DNA of 36,436 nucleotides from NCBI GenBank assembly GCA_024228575.1, contig JAAETH010000292.1, positions 1 to 36,436 of the forward strand, written 5' to 3'. The DNA is from Actinomycetes bacterium. Its GTDB lineage: Bacteria; Actinomycetota; Acidimicrobiia; Acidimicrobiales; Poriferisodalaceae. The stretch's first letter is position 1. The number at the start of each line of letters is the position of its first letter. Of this stretch, positions 14,767 to 22,829 are shown in pieces. The position numbers were made by a program, and so were the translations under genes. The notes under the pieces were generated by a model that searched no databases, was not told the origin of the DNA, and was given only the letters and a program-made list of their open reading frames with translations.

Positions 14767-16044
14767 CTAGCCGTCTTGGCTCGTGGTCGTAGTGGTTTGT
14801 GCCGTCGCCGCAGTCGTGGTTGTGGTCTCGGCTGCTGCCACCGTGGTTGTGGTTGCGTCTGCAACGGTCGTCGTGGTTGTGGTGGCGTCTGCAACGGTCG
14901 TCGTTGTCACGACAGGTGGTGGGTCGTGTTTCTCGCATTGGCCCGACACGATCTCGTTGATGCGGTCGAACCGCGCCCCCGATCCAACGGGCTCCGGCTT
15001 ACCGTTCGTGCCCAAAACGTGAGGGTGAAAGTCGAATCCGGTCAGATTGGCATCGGTGAACTGCAGCTCGAGGATTCCGGTGTCGGCTGTGATGGTCGAG
15101 CGGGGGTGCCAGGCAAAGTTGCCCAACGAGAACGCGATCAGCTTCCCGTCCTCGAACTCGACCGGCTGGAGGACGTGTGGATGGTGGCCGATGACAGCGG
15201 TGGCTCCGGCGTCGAGGAGCTGGTTGGCGAAGGTCACGTGTGTTGGTTCGGGGCACGTGTTGCGTTCGATGCCCCAGTGCAAGGTGACGATGACGACGTC
15301 GTTCGACTCGGCGGCGACCCGGACGTTGGCGAGTACCCGGTTGCGGTCGTTTCCGTCGGCGATGCCCGGCCGCGATGTGGTGGCCCCAAAACCCCAGGGC
15401 ATCACGAGCGACGCCGCGATGAACGCGACCGACACCTCTTGTTCGGAATGACCGAGGGTGACGACTTTCGGCGTGTACGCCTCGGTGTCGGTGTTGCCGG
15501 CGCCGAGCACTGTCACCCCGGCGTCTGACAACAGGTTCATCGTGTCGATGAAAGCGTCGGTGCCGTAGTCGCGTGCGTGGTTGTTGGCGACCGTCGCCAG
15601 GTCGATGCCCGCTTCTGCGATGATGTCGGCCGCGATCGGTGGCGCTCGGAACGTGTACGTCTTGCCGGCGATGGCAGTGCCGCGGTCGGAGATTGTCATC
15701 TCGACGTTCACCATTGCCAGATCGGCGGTCGAGAGGTGTGGCTCGAGCGAGGCGAACGGGTCGATACCGGCGGGCGCAGTGCGATCCATCAGAACGTCGC
15801 CTCCCGCCATCAGGGTCCACTCGAAGGGTTCCGGCTCTGTGGTCGTGGTGACGACAGTGGTCGTGGTCGTGATCGCTGTCGTGGTCGTCGTGGCCGCTGT
15901 GGTCGTTGTGGTCTCGACCGCTGTTGTCGTGGTTGTGGTTGCATCGCTGCTGACGACCGTCGTTCCACCCGAGCAGGCCGCAGCAAGAACAACAACTGCC
16001 AGCGCTGCAACAGCGCGTGGGTATTGCTTCGATGTGTCACACAT
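14767..16044 (-). CDS. CapA-like metallophosphatase-fold lipoprotein
   Basis: 425 aa. The signal peptide ends in a lipobox at Cys24 ('LAAACSGG'). A Thr-rich linker (about 35-70) leads into a CapA/PgsA-type domain recognised by 'LMAGGDVLMDR', 'VNVEMTISDRG', 'TVANNHARDYG', 'VTLHWGIE' and 'IGHHPHVLQ', the metal-ligand motifs of the calcineurin-like fold. CapA proteins act in poly-gamma-glutamate capsule systems, but no capB/capC lies nearby, so the role is open. A second low-complexity tail (about 380-425) is made of TTTT and VADA units. The start ATG at 16044 overlaps the upstream GNAT gene by 8 bp. Confidence 0.88.
   Translation of the reverse strand: MCDTSKQYPRAVAALAVVVLAAACSGGTTVVSSDATTTTTTAVETTTTTAATTTTTAITTTTTVVTTTTEPEPFEWTLMAGGDVLMDRTAPAGIDPFASLEPHLSTADLAMVNVEMTISDRGTAIAGKTYTFRAPPIAADIIAEAGIDLATVANNHARDYGTDAFIDTMNLLSDAGVTVLGAGNTDTEAYTPKVVTLGHSEQEVSVAFIAASLVMPWGFGATTSRPGIADGNDRNRVLANVRVAAESNDVVIVTLHWGIERNTCPEPTHVTFANQLLDAGATAVIGHHPHVLQPVEFEDGKLIAFSLGNFAWHPRSTITADTGILELQFTDANLTGFDFHPHVLGTNGKPEPVGSGARFDRINEIVSGQCEKHDPPPVVTTTTVADATTTTTTVADATTTTVAAAETTTTTAATAQTTTTTSQDG
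14843..14902 (-). repeat. two tandem 30-bp units in the capA-like C-terminus
   Basis: Bases 14843-14872 and 14873-14902 are the same 30-bp unit with one mismatch (T14854/G14884). They encode the Thr-run plus 'VADA' segments of the C-terminal tail. The unit is in frame (10 codons), so copy-number change would lengthen or shorten the tail without a frameshift. Confidence 0.75.
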
Positions 16045-16813
16045 GACCCTCGACCCAGATAGTCGTTCTGCCGGCTGACTCGAAGCCCATCGACTCATAG
16101 GCCGGCACGAGGTTCTCGCCACAATGCAACCACACGGGACGGGTGTCGGTGGGGTCGGCCACGGCAGCGATTGCGGATCGTATTGCGCTGCCGGCGTGGC
16201 CCCTGCTGCGATAGCCGGGGTTTGTGCACACGCCGAAGATGCCGATTCCGTGTTCGGTCGGATGTGACGTTGCCATGGCGACCACCTGGCTACCGAGCTC
16301 GATGACGATGTGGGTCGATGGTGTGTCGAGCCAGCCGGGGCCATACAACGAACGAGCGGCCGAAGGGTTCACGCCGAATGCGGAGGCTTGCAGCTCGACA
16401 GCGGCGTTGAGGTCGTCTTCTGTGGCTATGCGGGAGTTGTCGCAATGTGCGCCCATGTCGGCTGCCGCCGTCATCACGATCCTCGAATCAATCCGGTCGA
16501 AGCCCTCGTTCTCGACGACACCATCCAGTTCAGTGGCACCTTCGACGAGGTCCATGGCCAGCTCGCGGCCCTGCCGCCGAACGAGTACCCTGGCCTGCTC
16601 GATGGTCGACAGAGATGCGCCGGGTAGTGGAATCAGGGGTCCAGACAGCTCACTCGACGGGGAGTCGGTTGAGAACAGGGTTCCGCCCGAAACGTCGTGG
16701 GCCCGGCCGCCAGGCATCCAGGACGTGAGTCGCGACCACACATCCCTCAGCGAGATGGCGACGAGTCTCGGTTCCACCTCCGGGAAACTACTGGCTCGGT
16801 GCACGGCTTCCAT
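16037..16813 (-). CDS. GNAT family N-acetyltransferase, two-part
   Basis: 258 aa. The C-terminal half (about 125-258) is a GNAT domain with 'GIGIFGVCTNPGYRSRGHAG' (R/QxxGxA/G acetyl-CoA loop) and the final 'PVWLHCGENLVPAYESMGF' motif. The N-terminal half has no recognised signature but resembles the extra domain of FR47-like acetyltransferases. It ends 8 bp inside the CapA-like gene, so the two are co-translated; a shared role in modifying an envelope component is possible but unproven. It lies 60 bp downstream of the MalY-type gene. No signal peptide. Confidence 0.85.
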   Translation of the reverse strand: MEAVHRASSFPEVEPRLVAISLRDVWSRLTSWMPGGRAHDVSGGTLFSTDSPSSELSGPLIPLPGASLSTIEQARVLVRRQGRELAMDLVEGATELDGVVENEGFDRIDSRIVMTAAADMGAHCDNSRIATEDDLNAAVELQASAFGVNPSAARSLYGPGWLDTPSTHIVIELGSQVVAMATSHPTEHGIGIFGVCTNPGYRSRGHAGSAIRSAIAAVADPTDTRPVWLHCGENLVPAYESMGFESAGRTTIWVEGHV

Positions 16814-16873
16814 CGGCAGAGATGACCGATCGAGGTGGGCCGGCGCCGCGTTTCGACGCCAGGCCGGGAGGTG

Positions 16874-18034
16874 TCACCGCCTTTGTGCAAGTGCTGTGGC
16901 CATCTGCTCGATGGCTCGCTCGATGACCTCAGAAGAGGTTGCGAAGTTCAGCCTCATACACCCGGCTCCGTTCTCACCGAAGTCGAGGCCCCTGTTGCCG
17001 ACCACTTTGGCGTTGTCGAGGAAGAACTTCGACACCTCGTCGCCGAGGCCCAGAGCCGTGCCATCGAGCCAGCCGAGGTATGTGGCCTCTGGCTTTACAT
17101 AGTCGATCTCGGGGATGTGTTCCGCGAGGAGGTCCCCGAGCAGGTTGCGGTTTGTGGTGATGAGCGATTGCATAGCTTCGAGCCAGTCGTCGCCTTCGGC
17201 CCACGCCGCCTTTGTGGCGGTGAGTCCGAAGATGTTCAGACCGCCGACGGAGTGGTTGGGCAACTCCTCGAGACCGGCGAGGACTTGTGGTGAGGTCGTG
17301 TGCATCTGGGCGAGCCTCAGAGCGGCCAGATTGAATGGTTTGCTGGCCGAAGAGAACGTGACGGTGCGCTCGGCGATGGCCGGTCCCAGCGAAGCGATGG
17401 GAATATGCCACACGCCCGGATGAAGGATCTCGGCGTGGATCTCGTCGCTCAGCACCAAGAGGTCGTAGTCGACTGCCAGACGCGCCAGCCCCTCGAGTTC
17501 GTGACGGCGCATGACCCGCCCCATCGGATTGTGGGGATTGCAGAGCAGCAGAGCCTGAACCTCACCCGCTATGCAGGACTGTTCGAGCCCTTCGATGTCG
17601 AGCGTCCAGCTATCGCCATCGCGGATCCAAGGGTTGTCGACCAGCTGGCAGTTGGTGGTCTCGAGCGACGCGAGAAACGGCGGATAGATCGGGGTTTGGA
17701 TTGCGACCCCAGCTCCATCGTCGAGACAGGTTCGGAGCACGAACTGGATCGCCTGGATCACGTCCTGGGTCAAAATGACGTCGTCGGGTTCGATCGACCA
17801 GTCGTACCTGCGCTGCATCCGCTCTGCGAACCCTTGCCTGACATCGGCGGCGAGGGTCGGCATCGGATAACCGAGATCGCCGACCGAGATCACATCGCGC
17901 ATCGCCTGGGTGATCGGCTCTGCGATCGGGAAGTCCATGTCGGCCACCCACATGGCCAGGACATCCTTCCCGTAGCGTTGCCACTTGGCACCCGGCCGAC
18001 TTCTTAGTATCTGAGGAGAATCGACTTCGAACAT
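16874..18034 (-). CDS. PLP-dependent aminotransferase, MalY/PatB cystathionine beta-lyase type
   Basis: 386 aa, the standard length. 'MWVADMDFP' (28-36) is the MalY/PatB signature, followed by 'LGYPMP', 'TPIYPPF' (114-120), 'LLCNPHNPMGRV' and 'LSDEIHAEI' with the PLP-contacting Asp197. The Schiff-base lysine is Lys232 in 'SSASKPFN'. Family members cleave cystathionine or cysteine S-conjugates (C-S beta-lyase) and some regulate maltose genes in enterobacteria. A C-S lyase role in methionine/sulfur metabolism is most likely. It heads the minus-strand group with GNAT and CapA; no strong Shine-Dalgarno precedes the ATG. Confidence 0.9.
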   Translation of the reverse strand: MFEVDSPQILRSRPGAKWQRYGKDVLAMWVADMDFPIAEPITQAMRDVISVGDLGYPMPTLAADVRQGFAERMQRRYDWSIEPDDVILTQDVIQAIQFVLRTCLDDGAGVAIQTPIYPPFLASLETTNCQLVDNPWIRDGDSWTLDIEGLEQSCIAGEVQALLLCNPHNPMGRVMRRHELEGLARLAVDYDLLVLSDEIHAEILHPGVWHIPIASLGPAIAERTVTFSSASKPFNLAALRLAQMHTTSPQVLAGLEELPNHSVGGLNIFGLTATKAAWAEGDDWLEAMQSLITTNRNLLGDLLAEHIPEIDYVKPEATYLGWLDGTALGLGDEVSKFFLDNAKVVGNRGLDFGENGAGCMRLNFATSSEVIERAIEQMATALAQRR

Positions 18035-18105
18035 GGATACACATGGTGGCCGAAACTCGAAGCGTTGGCTATTCGGCCACTCTGCGTGCTAGACATCATG
18101 CTCGT

Positions 18106-18387
18106 ATGGATTTGTCAGCCACCCTCAGCGTCGTTCTTGCTGTAGCTACTATCACTATTGCCACGGCGGTCGCGGTTGCCGTCATCGTCGCGCGGGCTCG
18201 GCGTGTGCAGCAGATCTCGAAGCGGACCACTCGGCGTTCGCGTCGACACGAGCTGCATTGGACTGCCATTCGCTACCGCAATCAGGGCATCTTGGGCGCC
18301 GATCTCCAGGAGGTCGTGTGCCGTCAGGCCAACTGCTCCCCTGGTGAGGCCGATGCAGCGATAGTTCGTGTAGGAGCAGACCTCTGA
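18106..18387 (+). CDS. small single-pass membrane protein, unknown
   Basis: About 93 aa from the ATG at 18106; the frame could start at 18043 (114 aa) but the extra part looks non-native. A hydrophobic segment (about 8-29) rich in Ala, Val, Ile and Thr is followed by a very basic stretch ('RARRVQQISKRTTRRSRR') and a short C-terminal domain with two Cys ('VVCRQANCSPGEADAAIVRV'). The topology suggests a cytoplasmic basic tail. I recognise no family. No clear Shine-Dalgarno. It is divergent from the aminotransferase and convergent with the DUF1501 gene, so it is probably transcribed alone. Confidence 0.55.
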   Translation: MDLSATLSVVLAVATITIATAVAVAVIVARARRVQQISKRTTRRSRRHELHWTAIRYRNQGILGADLQEVVCRQANCSPGEADAAIVRVGADL

Positions 18388-18432
18388 GGTGGCGCGTCAT
18401 CGCTCTGCCGTGGGTCACGGGTTCGATGTTGT

Positions 18433-18452
18433 GTGAACCCGAGGGGGTTCAC
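18433..18452. terminator. 8-bp hairpin between convergent genes
   Basis: GTGAACCC (18433-18440) pairs perfectly with GGGTTCAC (18445-18452) around a 4-base loop. It overlaps the DUF1501 stop codon and lies 45 bases after the small membrane protein gene. An alternative pairing of GGGTTC (18419-18424) with GAACCC (18435-18440) competes with it. It probably serves both strands. Confidence 0.55.
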
Positions 18453-20515
18453 CCCGCAACGGAGATGACCCTGCCAGGCACTGTTCTGTCGCCGAGTGAA
18501 CCATGGAAGCCGGCGTCTCCGAAGGCGAACACTCCACCATCGTCACCCGCCAGCCAGTAGCCGCGGCCGGTTGGTGTGGGAGCGATGGAAACAATGGGTC
18601 TGGCCAGGGTGAGGGCTCCGGTGGAGCCATGGAAGCCGGCGTCTCCGAAGGCGAAGACTCCACCGTCGTCGGCGACGAGCCAGTATCCCTTGCCGGTCGG
18701 TGTGGGGGCGATTCCGACCACGGGACGTCGCAGGGTGAGGTGACCGGTCGAGCCGTGGAACGCGGCCCTGCCGTAGGCGAAGACACCGCCGTCGGAGGCG
18801 ACGAACCAGTACCCCTTGCCGGTTGGATGAGCCGCCATGCCGACCACGGGCTGGCGGAGGCGCAGGTTGCCGGTCGAGCCGTAGAACGGCGCCTTGCCGA
18901 AACTGAACACTCCGCCATCGGCTCCGAGTAGCCAGTAGCCGTCGCCGCTCGGATGTGAGGCCATGTCGACCAGTGGGGCTGCCAAGGCTTTGCCGACCAT
19001 CGATCCGTGGAACTTCGCGTCGCCGAATGCCTCAACAGCGCCATCCTGGCGGCACAACCAGTACCCGGTGCCCGACGCCAGCAGGTCGATCCCCGCAGTG
19101 TCGCCACCGATCGATCCTCCGAAAGCCGGCTTGTTGCCGAAGTTGTAGACGCCACCGGCGTCGGTGACCATCAGATAACCCTGCCTGGACCCGGGAACAG
19201 GTGCCGGCCGCTCGAACGTGCTGTTTCCCGGTCCTGCCATGAACAATGGGAGCGCTTCGAACTCGCCGCCGAGCACCTCGTTGCTGTCGGCACCGAGCCA
19301 CGAGTCGAGCACCGTCGCATACATCGATCGGAAATCGACGACGGGTTTGAGATTCTGCCGGCTGTCGAGATCGGTCAGCGACGGGTAGTTGCCGACCAGA
19401 CCGCCCGATACATTCGCCCCGATCACGAGGGCCACGCTCGCCGTGCCGTGGTCGGTACCTGCCGATCCGTTCGTCTCGGGCCGGCGGCCGAACTCCGAGA
19501 AGGTCATCACCGTTACCCGGCTGGCGAACTGTGGATCGAGGGTCGAGAAGAAGCGCTGAATGCCGCTGTCGAGGTTGGCGAGTTGGCCGGCGTGGGTCGA
19601 GCTCTGATTCGTATGGTTGTCGAAACCGCCGAGTGATGTGTTCAGTATGCGCACCCCGACGTCGGCGTTGATGAGGCGGGCCGATCTGGCCATCTGGCGT
19701 TCGAAGTCAGATCCTCCGTTGTCCTGCCCTTCATAGGCGGAGGACAGCTGTTTGGCCAGGTCGAGTGATCCGACGCTGGTCTGTGCCACAGCATCGGCCC
19801 AGAGGCCGTGGGGTGAGTCTCCTTCGGCCATCTCGCGAATGGCGTCGTACATGCGCTGGTGATCGTCGTCGGTCTTGATCCCGAAGTCGATGCCGTGGGT
19901 CGACAACCCGGTCGCTGTCGCCGATCTGCCCCTCAGATGAAGTGGAACAGAACTGCCGAATACCACCGCCTCGAGATCGGACCGTGTTGATCCGAGACCG
20001 TCCAACCAGCGACCCAACCATCCGTCCTTCGGGGCCTCGTCGGGTGAACTCCCGGCCTTGCCATGCATCCAGTGCGCCATCGAGTCGAAGTGACTGAGCG
20101 AGGGTTCCTGATAACCGATGCCCTGGATGATGGCGACCTGCCCAGAGTCCCAGCGCGCCCTCAGGTTGGACAACGAGGGGTGCAGGGCGAGCCCATTGCC
20201 GAGATGCAACATCTCGCCCTCGTCGATGGCGAGACTGCCGCGCAGGTCTTGATAGGCGGGCTGGTTGGCAGGGATGACGGTGTTGACACCGTCGTTTCCG
20301 CCCCCGAGCTGGATCATCACGAGCACACCCTCACCTGATCCGAGCTGTGGGCCGGCGAGCGCCTCGTAGCGGCCCAGGGTGGGCCCCACCGTTGCGATGG
20401 CACCGCCAACGGCCGTCATCTGAAGGAAACGGCGGCGGCTCAGCCCTCCTGGAGTTCGGTCCAGGGGGGTCGATAGTTCTTGGTGGATCTGCTCGAACTC
20501 GAGGTCGATGGTCAC
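18449..20515 (-). CDS. Tat-exported DUF1501 protein with six C-terminal 42-aa repeats
   Basis: 688 aa. A twin-arginine signal 'SRRRFLQM' (26-33) with a hydrophobic stretch (36-48) sends the folded protein across the membrane. Residues about 60-430 are DUF1501, an alkaline-phosphatase-related fold of unknown activity ('MIQLGGGNDGVNTVIPANQP', 'SEFGRRPETNGSAGTDHGTA'). Residues 446-688 hold six repeats, the central ones exactly 42 aa, with consensus GYWL-x3-DGGVFAFGDA-x-FHGS; this length and pattern suggest a small beta-propeller or surface repeat. GTG start with an ideal Shine-Dalgarno at 20523-20529, 19 bp after the DUF1800 gene. The two families are usually neighbours and presumably work together, but no function has been established. 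Confidence 0.9.
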   Translation of the reverse strand: MTIDLEFEQIHQELSTPLDRTPGGLSRRRFLQMTAVGGAIATVGPTLGRYEALAGPQLGSGEGVLVMIQLGGGNDGVNTVIPANQPAYQDLRGSLAIDEGEMLHLGNGLALHPSLSNLRARWDSGQVAIIQGIGYQEPSLSHFDSMAHWMHGKAGSSPDEAPKDGWLGRWLDGLGSTRSDLEAVVFGSSVPLHLRGRSATATGLSTHGIDFGIKTDDDHQRMYDAIREMAEGDSPHGLWADAVAQTSVGSLDLAKQLSSAYEGQDNGGSDFERQMARSARLINADVGVRILNTSLGGFDNHTNQSSTHAGQLANLDSGIQRFFSTLDPQFASRVTVMTFSEFGRRPETNGSAGTDHGTASVALVIGANVSGGLVGNYPSLTDLDSRQNLKPVVDFRSMYATVLDSWLGADSNEVLGGEFEALPLFMAGPGNSTFERPAPVPGSRQGYLMVTDAGGVYNFGNKPAFGGSIGGDTAGIDLLASGTGYWLCRQDGAVEAFGDAKFHGSMVGKALAAPLVDMASHPSGDGYWLLGADGGVFSFGKAPFYGSTGNLRLRQPVVGMAAHPTGKGYWFVASDGGVFAYGRAAFHGSTGHLTLRRPVVGIAPTPTGKGYWLVADDGGVFAFGDAGFHGSTGALTLARPIVSIAPTPTGRGYWLAGDDGGVFAFGDAGFHGSLGDRTVPGRVISVAG
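18452..19180 (-). repeat. 126-bp periodic coding repeats (six units)
   Basis: The 3' third of the DUF1501 gene is built of units of 42 codons. The first and last are diverged or shortened, and the last two share the identical run 'DDGGVFAFGDAGFHGS'. The DNA copies have diverged mainly at silent positions. This is protein repeat structure, not CRISPR or a mobile element. Confidence 0.85.
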
Positions 20516-20522
20516 GGTGAAT

Positions 20523-20529
20523 CCTCCTC
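20523..20529 (-). promoter_or_regulatory. ribosome binding site of the DUF1501 gene
   Basis: On the minus strand this reads GAGGAGG, 7 bases before the GTG at 20515. It decides the start, because no ATG sits in the right place before the Tat signal. Confidence 0.8.
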
Positions 20530-20534
20530 GTGGG

Positions 20535-21821
20535 TCAAGCGACCTGGATGTCGGGGCTGAGCATTGTGAGAGTCAGCAGGTTTGTGTGCTGGGGCCACTC
20601 CCAGGTGGCCCGCTCGGCGTACAGGTAGTTCTCGAGCGCAGCCTTGGTTCGTGGAGCCGCATCCTCGATACCGAAGAAGCTCAACACGAGTTCGACTGCC
20701 TGGGGTGCACCAATCGACTCGATCTCGATCAGGTGTTCGCGTTTCACGGCCTTCCAGGCAAGGTGCCTGACGAAGTCGGCCTTGGCCCACGAAGCACTCG
20801 ACGACACCCAATCCTCGTTTGCGCCCCAACCCGAAGGGTTGGGAGGGTAGAACAGGGCCATTCCCATCGACTCGAGCCACCAGTCGGGCCTTGCCTCGTC
20901 GGCGCTGCTGCCTGTTCCCCACAAACACTGCACCACAAAATCGACGGGTGTGCGGACCTGGGCGATCCTGGCCTCCTCGGACCAGAATTCGTCGCTTCGC
21001 AAGATCGCTCTGAGAAGAACCCAGACCTGCAGGCCACCCGCGAGGAATTCGGCCGCGAACCGGTCCACCACGGCGTCGGCCGGGTCGGGATATGCGAAGA
21101 ACTCGAACATCGCCTTGACGAGGTGTCGGGCCGCTGTTTGTTTCTTGGACCCCTGGAGGATCTCGTCGATGACCTGAGGGCCGTCCCAGTCGCGGGTGAT
21201 ACCAAAGATCGTCTTGTTCCGATAGTCGTGGTAGTACGGATCGAACTGGTAGACGGTCCGCTCGTCGTCGAGCATGTGACCCGTCCAGGCCCTGGCCGTT
21301 TCGACGATGTCGTTCTCGGTGTAGTTGCCGACGCCGAGCAGGTGCAGTTCCAGGAGTTCTCGGGCGAAATTCTCGTTCGGGTTGCCCGCCTTGTTTCGAT
21401 AGTTGTCGAGGTAGGAGAGCATCGCCGGGCCGACCGCCATCTGGTGGGAGAGACTCCGGTAGTCCCCGAGGCCGTGGTTGCGGAACAGCTGGTTCTGGTC
21501 CCAGGTGTGCACTGCGTAGTAGGCGTCTTCTGCCGAGGTGGCGAAGTGGCCGTGCCAGAAGAGCGCCAGTTTCTCCTGTAGGGGGCGCGGAACCGTTCGC
21601 ATTCGTTCGAGCCACCACAGGACGAGATTGCGGTGTTGCTCCCAACGTTTGCCCTCGAGGTCGAGGGCTCCCGGAGGAGGGGTCGAGGCGGGATTGGCCC
21701 CGAAGTCCATCAACATGTCGATGGCTTCGTAGCGATCGAGCCCGGAGATCTCCGTCACCTGTTCGGACTTGACTGCGAAGGCCGTCCGCCGAAGCAGGTG
21801 TCTGGCATCGGCGCGGTCCAC
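20535..21821 (-). CDS. DUF1800 family protein
   Basis: 428 aa, covered by DUF1800. Visible family motifs are the N-terminal 'HLLRRTAFAVKSEQV', 'ALFWHGHFATS', 'NENFARELLELHLLGVGNYT' and the C-terminal 'PNPSGWGANEDWVSSSA'. No clear signal peptide is present, although the partner DUF1501 protein carries a Tat signal. GTG start at 21821 with an excellent Shine-Dalgarno (21828-21834). Genes of this family are nearly always adjacent to DUF1501 genes and appear in bacteria rich in surface proteins; a joint role in an exported complex is inferred. It is the first gene of a two-gene operon, transcribed from the 174-bp region upstream. Confidence 0.9.
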   Translation of the reverse strand: MDRADARHLLRRTAFAVKSEQVTEISGLDRYEAIDMLMDFGANPASTPPPGALDLEGKRWEQHRNLVLWWLERMRTVPRPLQEKLALFWHGHFATSAEDAYYAVHTWDQNQLFRNHGLGDYRSLSHQMAVGPAMLSYLDNYRNKAGNPNENFARELLELHLLGVGNYTENDIVETARAWTGHMLDDERTVYQFDPYYHDYRNKTIFGITRDWDGPQVIDEILQGSKKQTAARHLVKAMFEFFAYPDPADAVVDRFAAEFLAGGLQVWVLLRAILRSDEFWSEEARIAQVRTPVDFVVQCLWGTGSSADEARPDWWLESMGMALFYPPNPSGWGANEDWVSSSASWAKADFVRHLAWKAVKREHLIEIESIGAPQAVELVLSFFGIEDAAPRTKAALENYLYAERATWEWPQHTNLLTLTMLSPDIQVA

Positions 21822-21995
21822 TGGGTACCTCCTCGGGAACTCCCTGGGATTCTGCCCGTTCCGTTACCGAACCGTAACACGGCTCGAGGACGTTGGCGGG
21901 TCAGATCCTTTGTGCATAGGGCAGTTCGGCCGCGGAAGGTGCTCACTTGAGCGATTGTGTTACAGAATGACTATTGGTTTGTCATGTTGGGGTGA
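21822..21995 (-). promoter_or_regulatory. upstream region of the DUF1800-DUF1501 operon
   Basis: This gap holds the Shine-Dalgarno GAGGAGG (21828-21834, minus strand, 6 bases before the GTG) and two inverted repeats. GTTAC-6-GTAAC at 21863-21878 lies 42 bases before the start and overlaps a direct CCGTTA/CCGTAA pair, so it could be an operator. ATGAC-9-GTCAT at 21967-21985 lies just after the preceding hydrolase gene and could be a weak terminator or a regulator site. No confident -35/-10 pair was seen. Confidence 0.45.
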
Positions 21996-22829
21996 TCACA
22001 GATTGTCGAGAACCGCATCGCTGAACGCCGGCCACCTAGTGATTGCCCACTCGCCGAACTCGCGATCGGTCAAGACAACACAGGCCACCCGGGCATCGGG
22101 GTCGGCCCAGATGAAGGTTCCCGCTTTTCCGAAGTGGCCAAATGTCTGCGGCGAGTTGTTCTCACCCGTCCAGTGGGGCTGTTTGGTCGAACGGATCTCG
22201 ACGCCGAGGCCCCAAGTATTTGGGTCCTGGAGGCCGTAGCCGGGCAGAACGCCTGGCAGGTCAGGGAAGACCGGACTGGTCATGGCCGCCACCGTCGTGG
22301 GTGCCAGGACGTTTGATGTTGCACCGAGGAGTTCGCCGGCGACCAGCAACAGATCGTCGACCGTGCCGCGTGCTCCGTGAGCCGGTGAACCGTCGAGGGT
22401 CGTATTCGACATGCCAAGGGGTTCGGCCACACCTTGCGCGAAATACTCGGAGAAGCCCATTTCCGCTTCTGCGGCCACGGCCTCTGCGGCTATCTCGAAC
22501 GCCGAATTCGAGTAGATGCGGCGCCGTCCGGGTTCGGTCAACAGCCGACGCTGATCAGGGGCCAAACCCGAGGCGTGGGCCAGTAGATGGCGAAGTGTCG
22601 ATCGGGGAGGGCCAATGGGCTGATCGAGGTCGATGATTCCTTCCTCGAACGCAACGAGGATTGCCATCGCGGAAAGAACCTTGGTGACCGATGCCAGGGT
22701 GAAGGGGCATGCGGTGTCTCCGATAGTCCAGTGACGCCCGTCGAGGTGCACGACCCCGCAGGCTGCGTTGTTCACTGGCCACTCGTCGATCAATTCGAAT
22801 GCATCCACGGCGTCGAAGGTACCGCTCAC
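21996..22829 (-). CDS. beta-lactamase-fold serine hydrolase / peptidase
   Basis: 277 aa from a GTG at 22829 that overlaps the stop of the upstream gene as GTGA. The frame is open to 23111, but that is shadow of the neighbour. Active-site motifs are S47-VT-K50 in 'LASVTKVL', YSN (106-108) and the third motif H232-F-G in 'GHFGKAGT', with 'LLAHASGLAP' as usual. It is closer to penicillin-binding-type D-Ala-D-Ala hydrolases and small class-C-like enzymes than the EstB-like gene at 3074. No signal peptide is visible. It is co-translated with the membrane protein upstream, a coupling that suggests related roles. Substrate unknown. Confidence 0.85.
   Translation of the reverse strand: MSGTFDAVDAFELIDEWPVNNAACGVVHLDGRHWTIGDTACPFTLASVTKVLSAMAILVAFEEGIIDLDQPIGPPRSTLRHLLAHASGLAPDQRRLLTEPGRRRIYSNSAFEIAAEAVAAEAEMGFSEYFAQGVAEPLGMSNTTLDGSPAHGARGTVDDLLLVAGELLGATSNVLAPTTVAAMTSPVFPDLPGVLPGYGLQDPNTWGLGVEIRSTKQPHWTGENNSPQTFGHFGKAGTFIWADPDARVACVVLTDREFGEWAITRWPAFSDAVLDNL

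Noticed and set aside
18452-19180. CRISPR-like periodic repeats
   Set aside because: The 126-bp period is in frame, encodes 42-aa protein repeats and has no short identical repeats separated by unique spacers.
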